From assembly GCA_945929765.1 (NCBI GenBank), contig CAMEOL010000034.1, positions 1-8,816 of the forward strand: a stretch of DNA of 8,816 nucleotides. The letters are read 5' to 3'. The stretch is from an uncultured Gemella sp. Its GTDB lineage: Bacteria > Bacillota > Bacilli > Staphylococcales > Gemellaceae. The translations under genes were made by a program, and so were the position numbers. Below, piece by piece: positions 1 through 6,962 of the stretch (position 1 is its first letter; the number at the start of each line of letters is the position of its first letter). Under the pieces are notes generated by a model. The model did no database searches and was not told the DNA's origin. It was given only the letters and a program-made list of their open reading frames with translations.

Positions 1-333
1 TGCCATTCCTACAAAAGCAGCAATCCACATCCAAAATATTGCTCCTGGTCCTCCGGCTGTTAGAGCTGTTGCAACCCCTGCAACATTACCTGTACCTACT
101 TGTGCAGCAATAGATGTAGCTAATGCTTGGAAAGATGACATCGATCCTTCATTTTGATCTTTTCCTTTTTTACAAAAAATTATTTTTAAAGATTGACCAA
201 ACTTGAAAATCTGTGGAAACCCTAAACGAATACTTAAAAACGTACCCGCTCCTAGTAATCCCCAAACTAGTATATTACTTGCTATAAAATCATTTATTGT
301 ATTTATCAACTTTACTATTTCGTCATAACTCAT
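1..333 (-). CDS. AGCS-family sodium:alanine/glycine symporter, N-terminal part
   Basis: Translating the minus strand from the ATG at 331-333 gives 111 uninterrupted residues that run off the left edge, so only the N-terminal quarter or so of a roughly 450-500 residue membrane carrier is present. The protein begins MSYDEIVKLINTIND, has a first hydrophobic segment around residues 16-40 with GAGTFLSIRLGFPQ (28-41), then a charged loop (about 55-62, KKGKDQNE). It continues with the hallmark segment SFQALATSIAAQVGTGNVAG (67-86) and GGPGAIFWMWIAAFVGMA (94-111), typical of the AGCS family (AlsT, DagA, GlyP), which imports alanine or glycine with Na+ or H+. A GAGAGG ribosome binding site at 342-347, 8 bases before the ATG, supports the start. 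It follows the glycine reductase operon in the same orientation but behind a strong terminator and about 330 bp of AT-rich DNA, so it is probably a separate transcription unit supplying substrate. Family assignment is firm; substrate is inferred from context. Confidence 0.93.
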   Translation of the reverse strand, partial: MSYDEIVKLINTINDFIASNILVWGLLGAGTFLSIRLGFPQIFKFGQSLKIIFCKKGKDQNEGSMSSFQALATSIAAQVGTGNVAGVATALTAGGPGAIFWMWIAAFVGMA

Positions 334-384
334 ATTGTTTACCTCTCAAAAATATACAACATTTTATGTGCAAAATTATTAATA

Positions 385-413
385 AACATACATTAGTTTA
401 AATAAAATTACAA
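385..413 (-). promoter_or_regulatory. candidate proximal promoter for the symporter gene
   Basis: On the minus strand a TTGTAA box (rc of 408-413) is followed after 17 bases by TATGTT (rc of 385-390), a fair fit to a housekeeping promoter. Transcription would start near 378, close to one arm of the 14-bp inverted repeat. In DNA this AT-rich such matches are common, so the call is weak. Confidence 0.3.
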
Positions 414-579
414 TTGATACGATATATACTAAAATATGTATTATTTTTTAAACAATAACATTCTTTTTTATAATATTTAGTTAAAGAAATAATAATAACT
501 ATACATTATGATTATTTTATATTGATTTAAATGCAATTTTTATTTATAATATTATTGTGTGAAAATAATATAAGTACTT

Positions 580-613
580 ATTATAACATACTTACTTTTA
601 TTTTGCACATAAA
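580..613 (-). promoter_or_regulatory. candidate distal promoter for the symporter gene
   Basis: The minus strand carries TGTTATAAT, an extended -10 element (TATAAT at 580-585 with TG at 587-588). There is no good -35 box at 17-18 bases; that position is occupied by one arm of the 14-bp inverted repeat. A 12-bp palindrome ATAAGTACTTAT (570-581) overlaps the -10 element and the expected start point. Confidence 0.45.
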
Positions 614-660
614 CACAACTAATTAGAGTGAAAATCTCTAATATTTTACATTTTCTTTTA

Positions 661-703
661 TAAAAAAAGCCTATAAGTTCTCTGCAACAGAATTTATAGG
701 CTT
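661..703 (-). terminator. intrinsic terminator of the glycine reductase operon
   Basis: On the minus strand the arms AAGCCTATAA (rc of 694-703) and TTATAGGCTT (rc of 667-676) form a perfect 10-bp stem. Inside it TCTG and CAGA can add a short inner stem. It is followed directly by a run of U residues (661-668). It lies about 30 bp after the grdD stop codon and separates the grd operon from the downstream symporter gene. Confidence 0.93.
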
Positions 704-733
704 ATGTCTAATTTCGGAATATTCTTCCTCTAC

Positions 734-1876
734 TTATGATATTAAACTACTATCTTTTAAAATATTTGTTGCTAATTCTTCTTTTTCTGTATTTACAAGA
801 ATTATAGGTCCAGTGCATCCCATTCCACTTTCTGCATATACTCCTTGTTTCCAAAGTGCTTTTACCGCATCTTCCAAATCTAATATATCTACACCAGCAA
901 TAGAAGCTGTAACTATTTCTTTTTCTGGCATTTTAACCTCTTCACTAGATTTAGAATCTTGTTTTTTGTTTTTTAGCTCTGCAAATATCTTATCTAATCC
1001 TGCTTTTTGAGCAGCTTTATATTCAACTCTAGCTTTTTCACTAACATTACCTAGAGCTATTTCATAACCGTATTGTAGTGCTTTTGCAACTACTGGAGAT
1101 CCTGAAGCTCTTGATAGAATTAAAACTTTTCGATCGTAGTCTTCTCCTATTCCTGGACCGTAACCATATCCTTGAGCTTCATAGTCACCACCTGTATGGT
1201 AAGATGAGAATATTTTCATGAATAAATTTCCTGTTAGCGAGTCTGTTACCATAACATCTGGCGTCCCCATAAGTAAGTCATTCCCTCTCATTACAGCCCC
1301 ACCGTCTGCTCTTTGTGATTCTGTAAATTCAAAGTCATAGCCATTATTTTTTAAATCTAATAATATTTTTTCTGTTTGTCTTGCACCTTCGATATTAATT
1401 ATTCCTACCGTTGGTTTTTTTATCCCTACTGATTTTGCTGTAGCAATTCCGTAAATAGTATTTCTTACCATTGCTTCTACACGATCTGTAGCTGAAGTCC
1501 CAGTAGTAGTAGCAATAAACATCTCTTTCCCTTTTGCTGGTGTCACTACTCGCCCTACTGTAGAAACTCCAATAGGGAAGTTGTAATGCATTGTTACACA
1601 TGAAGAGATTTCTCCACTATCTAGAAGATTTTCCATAATTTTATGTGCTTCATCTTCTGATTCTGTTTCATAACTTTGGAAATCTTCGTGCCCTTTTCCT
1701 ATTAACACTATTTCAAACAAGTCATTTTTTGCTAATTGTGCACCTTTAATTAGGTTTTCTGAACCGTGTTCACTTCCTAGTGTTGTAAGTCCAACTTTTA
1801 TTTTTTTTCCAAAATTTCCAGTTTCTATTGCTTCTGCAACTTCAAGTAATACTTCTGAAATTATTTTTTTACTCAT
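734..1876 (-). CDS. grdD: glycine reductase complex protein C, subunit GrdD
   Basis: A 380-residue protein of the PlsX-like fatty-acid/phospholipid synthesis fold. With GrdC it forms protein C, which converts the carboxymethyl group on the selenocysteine of protein A to an acetyl thioester and then releases acetyl phosphate with inorganic phosphate. The N-terminal part shows TTLGSEHGSE (31-40), as in PlsX relatives. A charged linker at about 302-321 separates a C-terminal segment ending in GMGCTGPIILV, whose Cys354 corresponds by motif to the acetyl-accepting Cys359 reported for the Eubacterium acidaminophilum GrdD. The start is supported by GAGGTGA (1883-1889), which overlaps the TAG stop of grdC, so the two genes are tightly linked and probably translationally coupled. 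It is the last gene of the operon, with a terminator about 30 bp beyond its TGA. Assignment is firm. Confidence 0.96.
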   Translation of the reverse strand: MSKKIISEVLLEVAEAIETGNFGKKIKVGLTTLGSEHGSENLIKGAQLAKNDLFEIVLIGKGHEDFQSYETESEDEAHKIMENLLDSGEISSCVTMHYNFPIGVSTVGRVVTPAKGKEMFIATTTGTSATDRVEAMVRNTIYGIATAKSVGIKKPTVGIINIEGARQTEKILLDLKNNGYDFEFTESQRADGGAVMRGNDLLMGTPDVMVTDSLTGNLFMKIFSSYHTGGDYEAQGYGYGPGIGEDYDRKVLILSRASGSPVVAKALQYGYEIALGNVSEKARVEYKAAQKAGLDKIFAELKNKKQDSKSSEEVKMPEKEIVTASIAGVDILDLEDAVKALWKQGVYAESGMGCTGPIILVNTEKEELATNILKDSSLIS

Positions 1877-1888
1877 AGTGTATCACCT

Positions 1889-3412
1889 CTACTCTTCTGA
1901 CATATTTTGTGCAAGTTTTTTAATTGATTCTGCTATTATTTGTCTGATTTCTTCTTTTGATACAGCGCTACCTGTTTCTTCTTTTATACCACTATTTCTT
2001 TCAACGATGAACGATACTCCGTCAAATTGGTTAGTCATTCTTCCTAAGAATAAACTTCCTTTCCCTACGATCATCGCTCTATTATATGTTCCAGTTGTTA
2101 AATCATCTCTCAAGAATCCTATGTATGGTACTCCTGATGGAATGTGCCCTTGTGTTGGCGCCCAACCTGGTAATCCTTTTTCATCGATAAATGATTTTAA
2201 TTCTTTCTTATCAATTTCTCCACGCATTGCTGCTAGAGCACCGATCATTTTGTAGTTTGCTTCCGGTACATTCCCAGCTCCAGCTGCCTTTGTAATATCC
2301 GGATTTTGCATTTCTACAGAGAACACATCTACATCTGTAATTTTTAATCCTGCTTTATCTAATCCTGTTGTTATTAAAGCTGACATTACTGCTTGTGGTG
2401 AAGAACCTGTACCAACATTATGTTTACCTACTAAATCAGTTCTAACTATCGGATTAACTCCATCGTTTTCTGATAATAATACTGCAAATCCACCTAGTAC
2501 GTCTTCTAATACTGGTATTTCTTTTTTAACGTGATCTTTAGCATTCATTCCTAGTTTTGCACTAGCTCCACCTGCTACAACCAGAACGTTTTTGTAAACT
2601 CCTGCTTGTACTAATGATGCAGCACTAATTAATGCATGCGTAGGAGCTGCACAGAATCCACGAACGTCAGACCCAGTTGCGTTAATTAAATTACACGCTT
2701 CAGCTATAGCTTTAGCAAAGTTACCACCACCACGTTGGTTTACGTCTCCACATGCCTCTTCTGAACATTCAACTACATAATCTATTTCTTCAGGATTTAT
2801 ATCCGCATTTTTAAATAACTCTAATGCAGAAATAACTCCCGACGCTTTAACTACTAAATTTTCAAATATAACATGCGCGTTTAAGTTCACGTCTACGTCG
2901 TGAGCTTTTTTCACATACCCGATTATTTCTCCATTGTGAAGTAATTTTTGACTATCAGAAGGTCTATCAGAAATATCTGACCCTACCAATTTATCAAATA
3001 AGTGTGATAGAGCTCCAAAATTTTGCTCAATTTTTGGTTTTACTTCTGCTACAAATTGCTCTGATAATTTTACTAAATCGAATGCATCACATAGTTGCAT
3101 AATCGCTATAAATTCATCTTGCGGTACTATTTGTCCTAATTTACCATAACGATCACCTTTGTAATCTTTTACATCATACCATGGCATTGGATAATCATTT
3201 AATTTTTCTGGTGTCAAGTTACCAATATATACTTGGTTAGGTAAATAATTTACAACTTCTTCATATGATCTAATATGTTTACTAACATTTTCTAAAAATT
3301 CAGAACCAGGATTTGTTATTCTTTCTACTTCACAAGTCGATCCATTTTCAACTATCATATCTGGTGTATGAACCAAAACGTATCCCGTTCCCTTAAACAC
3401 TGGATAATTCAT
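1889..3412 (-). CDS. grdC: glycine reductase complex protein C, subunit GrdC
   Basis: A 507-residue protein related to beta-ketoacyl-ACP synthase III; its N terminus (YPVFKGTGYVLVHTPDM, from residue 3) is typical of GrdC. It acts with GrdD in the acetyl-phosphate-forming step. Visible features are CSEEACGD (216-223) followed by QRGGGN, then GFCAAPTHAL (252-261), where Cys254 sits where FabH-type enzymes have the catalytic cysteine. GHIPSG with His423 is a possible counterpart of the FabH histidine; those two alignments are my inference. The ATG at 3410-3412 is chosen because the conserved N terminus begins right after it, but there is no good ribosome binding site at normal distance. Instead a strong AAAGGAG (3461-3467) lies upstream of a 12-bp hairpin. 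The 69-bp gap to grdB is the longest inside the operon. The gene ends in TAG inside the grdD ribosome binding site. Confidence 0.96.
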   Translation of the reverse strand: MNYPVFKGTGYVLVHTPDMIVENGSTCEVERITNPGSEFLENVSKHIRSYEEVVNYLPNQVYIGNLTPEKLNDYPMPWYDVKDYKGDRYGKLGQIVPQDEFIAIMQLCDAFDLVKLSEQFVAEVKPKIEQNFGALSHLFDKLVGSDISDRPSDSQKLLHNGEIIGYVKKAHDVDVNLNAHVIFENLVVKASGVISALELFKNADINPEEIDYVVECSEEACGDVNQRGGGNFAKAIAEACNLINATGSDVRGFCAAPTHALISAASLVQAGVYKNVLVVAGGASAKLGMNAKDHVKKEIPVLEDVLGGFAVLLSENDGVNPIVRTDLVGKHNVGTGSSPQAVMSALITTGLDKAGLKITDVDVFSVEMQNPDITKAAGAGNVPEANYKMIGALAAMRGEIDKKELKSFIDEKGLPGWAPTQGHIPSGVPYIGFLRDDLTTGTYNRAMIVGKGSLFLGRMTNQFDGVSFIVERNSGIKEETGSAVSKEEIRQIIAESIKKLAQNMSEE

Positions 3413-3422
3413 CTTTCTTATC

Positions 3423-3467
3423 TAGGAGAGAAGACCCCATTCCCTATTCTCCTCTCCTATCTCCTTT
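3423..3467 (-). promoter_or_regulatory. hairpin between a Shine-Dalgarno sequence and the grdC start
   Basis: In the minus-strand RNA, UAGGAGAGGAGA (rc of 3448-3459) pairs with UCUUCUCUCCUA (rc of 3423-3434): 12 bp with a single G-U pair and a 13-nt loop. No U-run follows, so it is not a terminator. AAAGGAG (rc of 3461-3467) lies immediately 5' of the stem. If the hairpin is folded, this sequence is only 11 unpaired bases from the grdC ATG, whereas linearly it is 48 bases away. The 5' arm itself also contains GGAG motifs that the stem would hide. Confidence 0.75.
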
Positions 3468-3481
3468 CTTATATCATGAAA

Positions 3482-4792
3482 TTAGTTTTCAAATACTGTT
3501 TGTCCATCTACTTCTGTAGTTAAAGCTTTAAGTGCTTTCTCTACTAATCTTCTTCTTAATTTCTTCTCTTCTTCTTTATCTAAAGCTGGGTTCCCTAGTG
3601 GGTGAGGAATAGCGATTGTTGGTACAATTCTGTTAGCTCCAACTGTTAGAGAGATTGGTACAACTGTACACATGTGAACTACTGGAAGTCCTGCTCTCTC
3701 AATTTCTTTTACCATCGTTGCACCGCAACGAGTACAAGTACCTCAAGTAGAAGTTAAGATAACTGCATCTACTCCGTCAGCTACTAATTTTTGTCCAATT
3801 TCTGCTGCGAATGATTTTGCACTTGCTACAGCAGTACCATTACCTACAGTTGTATAGAATTTATCGTGTAATTCTCCTACAACTCCTTCTTTTACTAAAT
3901 CTCTTAATACATCAACAGGTAATACTCTGTCTGCATCTAAGTTTGCATAAACTGGGTCATATCCACCGTGTGCTGTTTCGTGAGTAACTTCTGTTAAATC
4001 CTCAAATTCTGCAATTGAATATTCTCCATATTTTGATGCTGAAGATGATTCGATACGATCTGGATTTCCTTTTGGAACAATACCTCCAGATGTAACTAAT
4101 GCTATTTTAACTTTTGATAAGTCTTTTACAGCTGCGTTCGGCTCAACTCTATCGAAGTCTGGCATTGGATACTCTGTTTCGAATTCTTCACCTTTAATTT
4201 TCTTAATTAACATATCAACTGCACGTTTTGAACCTCTATCTGCATGGAAGTAGTTAACACGTAATCCTCTTGGTATGTATCCTTCTTCTGCTGGTGATAA
4301 TATTTCTTCTCCACGTCCTAATTTAGCTGCAAATTTAGCTAATTTTGGTAATGCTTTTCTCATACCTGCAGCACTATCTGATGTTTCGATAATGTACACA
4401 TCTTTTTTGTACATATCAGCTCCAGGGTTTTCGATATACATAGCTGTTACAGCTGGTATATTAAGCTCTTCTTTTATTAATTTTGTAATTGTTCCAGCAG
4501 CAACTCCGTAACGTCCCGCGTTAAATGCTGGACCTGCTATGAATAATTGTGGCTCTAACCCTTTAATCATTTCTAATAATGTAGCTTGTGCTTCTTCTAA
4601 GTTTTCGTTAAAGTAACTATCTCCACATACTACTGTTGCTACTATTTCAAATTCTTCTCCTAGTTGTCCCTGTAACTGTGTAGATATTGGTGGTAACTCT
4701 GTACGAAGTTCTGGTTCTATGTGAGCTTTCTCTTCACCACCAACCCCTGCGAAGAATTGGTTAATGTAATGTACTACTCTTATTTTAGACAT
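3482..4792 (-). CDS. grdB: glycine reductase protein B, selenoprotein subunit GrdB (Sec350)
   Basis: A 436-residue selenoprotein read through an in-frame UGA at 3743-3745. Up to the UGA the frame gives 349 residues; past it the same frame continues with GTCTRCGAT and 77 more residues to the TAA at 3482-3484. The Sec lies in U350-G-T-C353-T-R-C356, matching the UxxCxxC redox motif and the Sec350 position I recall for GrdB of Eubacterium acidaminophilum, with the same total length. With pyruvoyl GrdE it forms the substrate-specific protein B that activates glycine and passes the carboxymethyl group to GrdA. The N terminus VVHYINQFFAGVGGEEKA is typical of GrdB. The start is supported by GGAGG at 4802-4806. 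A 17-nt hairpin right after the UGA is a likely SECIS element. If UGA is read as stop, the gene would be wrongly split into two fragments. The accompanying GrdE is of the glycine type, so this is glycine rather than sarcosine or betaine reductase. Confidence 0.96.
3715..3745 (-). promoter_or_regulatory. grdB UGA (Sec) codon with SECIS-like hairpin
   Basis: The UGA is the rc of 3743-3745. Eleven bases after it the RNA can form UCGUUGC-GGU-GCAACGA (rc of 3715-3731), a perfect 7-bp stem with a GGU loop, 17 nt in all. This matches the distance (11 nt) and size (17 nt) of the minimal upper SECIS stem-loop defined for E. coli fdhF, whose loop also carries G and U needed by SelB. The stem is inside the coding sequence (TRCGAT). 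Confidence 0.8.
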
Positions 4793-4823
4793 ATTTCATT
4801 TCCTCCTATTTCATAATACTAGC

Positions 4824-5282
4824 TTATCCACGAATGTCTTGCATTTCGCTTGCTATTTCGTCAACATCCAGTACCATTTCCATCATACCCATTTGCTCTT
4901 CATATATAGCTGGGTCATATTGTGATTTCATTTCTTCTTCTAATGCGTGGTATACCGCTAAGTTCAACGCTACACCTGCTAAAGGTCCTGCAAAAGTTGG
5001 ATCACCTACAGTTACAGTTTCAGCTGCTAGACCAGCAGCTTCGGCTTCTGATGCACCTAGAATAACTACTACGTTTTCTGCTCCGAATTTATCGGCAGCT
5101 TCTTTAACACGTTTTTGGTTTTCTAAGTCCATAGCCCCTGCAGCCGTTCAGACAAAACACTCAGTAGATGAGAACACTACTTCTGTCCCTTCAATATTTT
5201 TAACACATTCTTCGATAGCTAATCCCGGAATACCATCACGGTCACCGATAATAACTATCTTTTTATTTATAAGACTAACCAT
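4824..5282 (-). CDS. grdA: glycine reductase selenoprotein A, GrdA (Sec45)
   Basis: A 152-residue selenoprotein, the small carrier that accepts a carboxymethyl group from protein B as a selenoether and hands it to protein C. From the ATG at 5280-5282 the protein starts [20 protein letters not shown] and reaches [18 protein letters not shown], where U45 is the in-frame UGA at 5148-5150, in the C42-F-V-U45 motif of GrdA. A start at the internal ATG (5130-5132) would give only 102 residues and lose the catalytic motif. The true start is supported by GGAGG at 5292-5296, 9 bases upstream, and by the family length of about 150-160. It sits between grdE (27-bp gap) and grdB (31-bp gap). I could not find by eye a hairpin after the UGA as clean as in grdB. 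Assignment is firm. Confidence 0.97.
5148..5150 (-). other. grdA in-frame UGA read as selenocysteine
   Basis: The minus strand reads GTC TGA ACG at this point, giving V-U-T in the GrdA motif CFVUTAAGAMD. The frame is open on both sides for the full family length, which makes recoding far more likely than a nonsense mutation. SelA, SelB, SelC and SelD must be encoded elsewhere. Confidence 0.95.
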
Positions 5283-5309
5283 TATCTTTTTCCTCCATTA
5301 AATTTGATT

Positions 5310-6596
5310 TTAGTAAGTTTTGGCTGTTAAATATCCAAATCCTGTTTCGTTAGTTGCTCCTGTAATAGCTTGAATTTCTAATTCAATAGTTCCATCTTCT
5401 CTTAATGAATCTTGGTTACCACCTGCAATTACATTTACTACATCTATATGTCCAATAACTCTATCTAACTTAGGCAATACTACAACTTGGTTCGCATTAC
5501 CACCTGTTACTACTGCATTAGCTTTTGGATCAGCATCTGCTAAACTTTGGCTCGCTCCGTCTTGTCCTGCGTATTCATCAGTTACAATTACAGTTTTCAC
5601 ACCTTCGTTTTCAATTTTTTTACAGTTCATAATTAAGTCTGTATCTGGGTTACCGAATCCTTCTTGTGATACTATTACTGCATCTAAACCTAAATATTTA
5701 GTAAGTTTCGCTGTCCAGTTAGAAGATCTTTCTTTATCCATTAAGTAAACATTCTCGTTAGTAATAATTACTCCTAAGAAGTTAATTTCTTTTCCGTGTT
5801 TTTCGTATAAATCTTCTACAATTCCATTATTTAAGTGTACATAAGTTGGGTTTTTATCGCATGCTGATACACAGTTACCACTTACTATAGCTCCATCCAT
5901 TAATTCTGTTGGATATAACAATGTTGGTACAACTTGTTTTGCATCTACTCCGTATACATAAGTATCGTGTAATAAACCTTGTGTTTGTAACATGTATACA
6001 TATCCTACTTTAGGAAGTTCTGGGTATTCTGCAATTTGTTCTAATAAAGGTTTTGTTTCGTAAACTTTTACTTCTTCTGGCTCTAGATTACGAGCTAATT
6101 CCCCAATATATAATGCTGCTTTAAACCCGATGTAACGAACAGCTCTTTCATGATCGTGTTGTTTTACACCTTCTGCTGGTTCAGCTATAACTACAAGGTT
6201 ATTTGTTTTTGAGAATGGTGTATACTCTGCACCAACTCCTGTCATATCGATAATTCCTTCTTGGAACCCTACGATCTTACCAGTTGTAACTACAGCCATA
6301 CCTTTTAATGCAATAGTTCTTCCTTCTCCTACTGTATCTACTTTCGAGATTACACCAGGGAATATCCCCCCACGACCATCAACTTTCACACGTGGTTCGA
6401 TTACATCTTTAACCGGTGTTATACGAATACTTTCACCTGGTCTTGCTATATCTAGGTCGACAGAGACGATAGCTTCATCGTCCCATACCGCCTTGATTAG
6501 CTCTTCCTTATTAACGTACAATACGTTCCCTTCAATTTTTGATTCTGAAGCAAATTGAATGTCTTTAATATGAATTTTCCCTAATTCAAGACGCAT
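5310..6596 (-). CDS. grdE: glycine reductase protein B, pyruvoyl proprotein GrdE
   Basis: A 428-residue proprotein that cleaves itself into two subunits of protein B. The sequence has VSGN241-C242VSACDKNPTY; cleavage before Cys242 would generate the N-terminal pyruvoyl group that binds the glycine amino group as a Schiff base, exactly at the residue number reported for Eubacterium acidaminophilum GrdE. The expected products are about 241 residues (N-terminal) and 187 residues (C-terminal, pyruvoyl-bearing). The N terminus MRLELGKIHIKDIQFASES and the TTGKIVGFQEGIIDMTG block (104-120) are typical of the family. Start supported by AAGGAGG at 6605-6611, 8 bases before the ATG. It lies 24 bp after trxA and 27 bp before grdA. 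It is the subunit that marks this as a glycine-specific reductase. Assignment is firm; processing is inferred from the motif. Confidence 0.97.
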   Translation of the reverse strand: MRLELGKIHIKDIQFASESKIEGNVLYVNKEELIKAVWDDEAIVSVDLDIARPGESIRITPVKDVIEPRVKVDGRGGIFPGVISKVDTVGEGRTIALKGMAVVTTGKIVGFQEGIIDMTGVGAEYTPFSKTNNLVVIAEPAEGVKQHDHERAVRYIGFKAALYIGELARNLEPEEVKVYETKPLLEQIAEYPELPKVGYVYMLQTQGLLHDTYVYGVDAKQVVPTLLYPTELMDGAIVSGNCVSACDKNPTYVHLNNGIVEDLYEKHGKEINFLGVIITNENVYLMDKERSSNWTAKLTKYLGLDAVIVSQEGFGNPDTDLIMNCKKIENEGVKTVIVTDEYAGQDGASQSLADADPKANAVVTGGNANQVVVLPKLDRVIGHIDVVNVIAGGNQDSLREDGTIELEIQAITGATNETGFGYLTAKTY

Positions 6597-6620
6597 ACTT
6601 CGTTCCTCCTTATTTTTTAA

Positions 6621-6938
6621 TTAAATATATTTTTTTATTAATGCTTCAATATTTTCTATTGTTGCATCATCTTTTGTAACTTCTTCTAGTTTTTCCCCAT
6701 CTTTATATACTGCTAAAGTAGGAAGCCCCAATACTTTTTGTTTAATTGCTAATCTACGTGCTTTTGTAGTTTCTAAAGCAACAAATTTCATACTACCTTC
6801 GTATTTGTCAGCTAATGCGTGAACCTCTGGTAATAATGCTTTACATGGTTCGCATCCTTCACTCCAAAAATCTACAAATACATATCCTTCAGCCTCTAAT
6901 ACTTCCGCATCAAAAGTTGTTTTATCTACTGCTAACAT
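6621..6938 (-). CDS. trxA: thioredoxin of the glycine reductase operon, WSEGCEPC active site
   Basis: A 105-residue cytoplasmic thioredoxin fold protein that carries electrons from TrxB to the selenoproteins of glycine reductase. The redox motif is Trp25-Ser-Glu-Gly-Cys29-Glu-Pro-Cys32, in place of the usual WCGPC: the cysteine pair is shifted and Gly-Pro is Glu-Pro. GCxPC-type sites of this kind are known from thioredoxins encoded beside grd genes in amino-acid-fermenting clostridia. The conserved cis-proline loop (LGLPTLAVY, Pro73) is present, so the protein should be functional. The start is supported by a purine-rich AAAGGGGG block just upstream. It lies between trxB and grdE with gaps of 24 bp each. 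Assignment is firm. Confidence 0.95.
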   Translation of the reverse strand: MLAVDKTTFDAEVLEAEGYVFVDFWSEGCEPCKALLPEVHALADKYEGSMKFVALETTKARRLAIKQKVLGLPTLAVYKDGEKLEEVTKDDATIENIEALIKKYI

Positions 6939-6962
6939 TTATGTATCCCCCTTTGTTTAATA

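Larger units (their letters stand above)
363..613. repeat. 14-bp inverted repeat with arms 363-376 and 600-613
   Basis: The plus strand reads TTTATGTGCAAAAT at 363-376 and its exact reverse complement ATTTTGCACATAAA at 600-613. The flanking bases do not match, so the identity is exactly 14 bp. The right arm covers the -35 region of the distal symporter promoter candidate; the left arm lies 30-43 bp before the symporter ATG, just after the proximal candidate promoter. This placement suggests paired protein binding sites rather than an RNA stem, but no regulator can be named. Confidence 0.6.
334..660. other. AT-rich intergenic region upstream of the symporter gene
   Basis: No coding region is supported here. 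The stretch is very AT-rich and contains candidate promoters, a widely spaced 14-bp inverted repeat and several short hairpins. One hairpin has 7-bp arms, ATTAGAG at 622-628 and CTCTAAT at 636-642. Another has 8-bp A/T-only arms at 549-556 and 564-571. I looked for a second glycine riboswitch on the minus strand and did not see the GGAGAG, CCGAAGG and CUCAGG blocks. If the distal promoter is used, the symporter mRNA would have an unusually long leader of about 240 nt. Confidence 0.7.

Noticed and set aside
334..660. A second glycine riboswitch in front of the symporter gene
   Set aside because: None of the conserved aptamer blocks is present and the region is almost pure A/T.
3423..3459. Terminator between grdB and grdC
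   Set aside because: The stem is followed by GAUAAGAAAG without a U-run, so intrinsic termination is unlikely.
3743..3745. Nonsense mutation or pseudogene in grdB
   Set aside because: The frame continues with the conserved UGTCTRC motif and reaches the exact family length, so the UGA is a Sec codon.
4824..5132. A 102-residue version of GrdA starting at the internal ATG
   Set aside because: It lacks the CxxU motif and a ribosome binding site. The Sec-containing frame from 5282 has both.
4834..5301. Plus-strand open frames of 65-155 codons inside grdD, grdC, grdB, grdA and trxB
   Set aside because: They lie opposite well-conserved genes, have no ribosome binding sites and show serine/threonine-rich shadow composition.
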